Assembly: GCA_016291725.1 (NCBI GenBank)
Contig: JAEEYJ010000017.1
Span: 1 to 5,551, forward strand
DNA from: Solobacterium sp.
GTDB taxonomy: Bacteria; Bacillota_I; Bacilli_A; Erysipelotrichales; Erysipelotrichaceae
DNA: 5,551 nucleotides
Direction: 5' to 3'
Shown here: positions 4,942 to 5,551 of the stretch, one piece after another
How the letters are laid out: every line of letters begins with the position of its first letter
Numbering within the stretch: position 1 is the stretch's first letter
Notes under the pieces: model-generated
What the model saw: only the letters and a program-made list of their open reading frames with translations
Told to the model about the DNA's origin: nothing
The model's database searches: none
Translations under genes and position numbers: made by a program

Positions 4942-5551
4942 ATGGGAAGAATCAGACTGCTGGATGCACAGACCGCCAATATGATTGCGGCAGGAGAGGT
5001 TGTTGAACGTCCCCAGGGAGTCGTCAAGGAACTCGTGGAAAACGCAATCGATGCAGGCAGTACGCGCATTGAAATCAATCTGGAGAACGGTGGGCTGACC
5101 CGGCTTACCGTACGGGACAACGGCTGCGGAATGGACAGAGAGGACGCCGCAGCGGCTTTCAAGCGCCATGCGACTTCCAAGATCCAGCGCCCGGGTGATC
5201 TCTGGTCCATACGGACACTCGGCTTCCGCGGGGAAGCTCTTCCATCCATCGCTTCCGTATCCAAAGTAACCATGAACACCAGTGATGGTGAACATGGCAC
5301 CCGGATTGTCATCGAATACGGTACAGCCACAGCTGCGGCAGCCTATCCCTGCGACCAGGGAACGGAGATTACCGTTGAAGGCCTCTTCTACCGTACTCCG
5401 GCCAGACTGAAGCACATGAAAAGCGGTTCCTATGAGAATACGCTTGTCCAGAATACGGTGCATGCTTTTGCCATGTCGCATCCTGAGATTGCATTCATCT
5501 GTACTTCAGACGGCAAGGAAGCATTCCGGACAAGCGGACAGGGCGATCTCA
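4942..5551 (+). CDS. mutL: DNA mismatch repair protein MutL, N-terminal part (3'-partial)
   Basis: MutL couples mismatch recognition by MutS to strand incision and removal. The 203 residues seen are its GHKL-type ATPase domain. Motif I is VVKELVENAIDAG (27-39), with E30 the catalytic-base equivalent and N34 the Mg-binding asparagine. Motif II is RDNGCGM (58-64) with D59, and the ATP-lid motif is RTLGFRGEALPSIASVS (91-107). FYRTPAR (149-155) is also characteristic. The rest, including the dimerisation/endonuclease domain, runs off the window. ATG 4942 gives MGRIRLLD, the standard MutL N-terminus; an in-frame ATG at 4933 overlaps the -10 box and is less likely. No Shine-Dalgarno precedes it, and an extended -10 box ends 7 nt upstream, so translation is probably leaderless. 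In many Firmicutes mutL follows mutS in an operon; here it is the first gene of its transcript and diverges from yigZ. Confidence 0.95.
   Translation, partial: MGRIRLLDAQTANMIAAGEVVERPQGVVKELVENAIDAGSTRIEINLENGGLTRLTVRDNGCGMDREDAAAAFKRHATSKIQRPGDLWSIRTLGFRGEALPSIASVSKVTMNTSDGEHGTRIVIEYGTATAAAAYPCDQGTEITVEGLFYRTPARLKHMKSGSYENTLVQNTVHAFAMSHPEIAFICTSDGKEAFRTSGQGDL

Noticed and set aside
4933..4944. Earlier in-frame ATG at 4933 as the mutL start.
   Set aside because: It overlaps the -10 box, so it would not be on the predicted transcript, and it adds MHC before the standard MGRIRLLD N-terminus.
4906..5481. Open frames on the - strand (4906-5481, 4893-5330) opposite the start of mutL.
   Set aside because: The + strand encodes unmistakable MutL motifs across this whole stretch.
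1..5551. Seeming excess of CGTAC/GTACG words over the window, as a possible uptake or chi-like motif.
   Set aside because: A rough count gave only about twice the chance expectation, most copies are in Tyr/Val/Arg codon contexts, and there is no orientation bias or longer consensus.

Overview
The window is a stretch of ordinary-looking bacterial chromosome of roughly 50% GC, carrying seven protein genes and no visible RNA genes, insertion sequences or CRISPR. The gene set suggests a low-to-mid-GC Firmicute: a GH25 muramidase preceded by a typical Firmicutes linker, a YigZ/YvyE-family protein, strong purine-rich Shine-Dalgarno sites and compact hairpin terminators. Erysipelotrichia or a nearby gut or oral lineage is possible, but that is an impression from protein style and no search was done.

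Layout: (1) the 3' part of a GH25 lysozyme-like gene on + (to 691); (2) a bidirectional hairpin terminator; (3) an M20-family amidohydrolase on - (736-2046); (4) a divergent spacer, then a small four-helix membrane protein on + (2168-2563) with its own terminator; (5) a 277-residue fusion of an XRE-type helix-turn-helix to a RelA/SpoT-type HD hydrolase domain on + (2666-3499); (6) a maltose/galactoside O-acetyltransferase-type protein on + (3562-4206); (7) a second bidirectional terminator; (8) a YigZ-family protein on - (4310-4909); (9) the 5' end of mutL on + (4942 to the window end).

The genes look like separate transcription units, not one pathway. Most have their own promoter or terminator. 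Two observations stand out. First, the XRE-HD fusion keeps all the residues expected of an alarmone-type ((p)ppGpp) hydrolase, has no synthetase domain, and has repeated TGTACAG motifs in its own promoter region. Second, yigZ and mutL are fired back-to-back from a 17-bp dyad (4918-4934) that holds a perfect TATAAT on each strand. Each -10 box sits only 7-8 nt from its ATG and neither gene has a Shine-Dalgarno, so both mRNAs are predicted to be leaderless or nearly so, unlike the other genes of the window. Nothing here amounts to a clearly new multi-gene system.
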